This document shows positions 63,896 to 64,000 of a stretch of DNA of 64,000 nt, piece after piece. Origin of the DNA: Strongylocentrotus droebachiensis. Lineage: Eukaryota; Echinodermata; Echinoidea; Camarodonta; Strongylocentrotidae. The first letter of the stretch is position 1; each line of letters opens with the position of its first letter. Where the stretch lies: the NCBI GenBank assembly GCA_035222895.1, contig JAVYIG010000405.1, forward strand, positions 366,501 to 430,500, given 5' to 3'. Position numbers and translations under genes: made by a program. Under the pieces are notes generated by a model. The model was not told the origin of the DNA. It did no database searches and was given only the letters and a program-made list of their open reading frames with translations.

Positions 63896-64000
63896 TGACC
63901 ATGACATTAGCACGTTTCCGGCACTCACCTTAATCTTCAATTCTTAACAAAAGTGTACGACGCCATTTCTTTTGTGGAGGCTCTTTTTTAAAGCCCCATT

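Overview
The window looks like AT-rich, non-coding nuclear DNA from an animal, most likely a marine invertebrate deuterostome such as an echinoderm. I base that on three things: the abundance of (CT)n/(GA)n and poly-C tracts, frequent 'tacatgtat'-type words, and many short non-autonomous DNA transposons with a few decayed LINE tails. The taxon is inference; nothing here fixes the species. I find no intact protein-coding gene, rRNA, tRNA, CRISPR array, operon or prokaryotic signal. Nearly all open frames are short, and many of the longer ones are simple-sequence translations.

Layout. 1-8 kb: a TTAA-bounded element (2108-2625), an element with a perfect 23-bp inverted repeat (2893-3367), two copies of a ~365-390 bp TTAA-bounded family (4746-5110, 6985-7373) and a long purine tract (5370-5785). 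8-27 kb: mostly unique AT-rich DNA broken by (CT)n, (GA)n, (GT)n and poly-C blocks, one further TTAA-bounded element (15053-15416), and two weak candidate coding patches (10188-10469 minus; 20001-20265 plus). 27-32 kb: a broken LINE ORF2 tail (27950-28280), a hAT-related fragment (28525-28830), a 153-codon minus-strand frame of unknown meaning, and a CpG-enriched patch with a canonical CCAAT box (31780-32160). 36.7-37.64 kb: a local tandem array of about five ~181-bp units. 40-43 kb: further inverted-repeat elements, including a 447-bp TA-flanked one (42564-43010). 44-51 kb: a probable L2/CR1-type 3' end, an X-box-like palindrome, a second copy of the 2.1-kb family in the opposite orientation (46259-46738), and a nested insertion in which a 518-bp hAT element (50358-50875), with a perfect 8-bp target duplication, sits inside a third copy of the 4.7-kb family. 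59.6-60.4 kb: a probable second hAT derivative containing degenerate ~200-bp repeats. 61.3-63.9 kb: a (CA)n block and a poly-C/A-rich block.

The clearest story is transposon history: several families share TTAA-AAG boundaries, one has been dated relative to a hAT insertion by nesting, and two different hAT-type elements share an internal motif. No gene system is supported. The best leads for a transcribed gene are the CpG/CCAAT patch near 32 kb and two short splice-flanked open segments on the minus strand (31312-31357, 34982-35011). Both are weak and could be chance.
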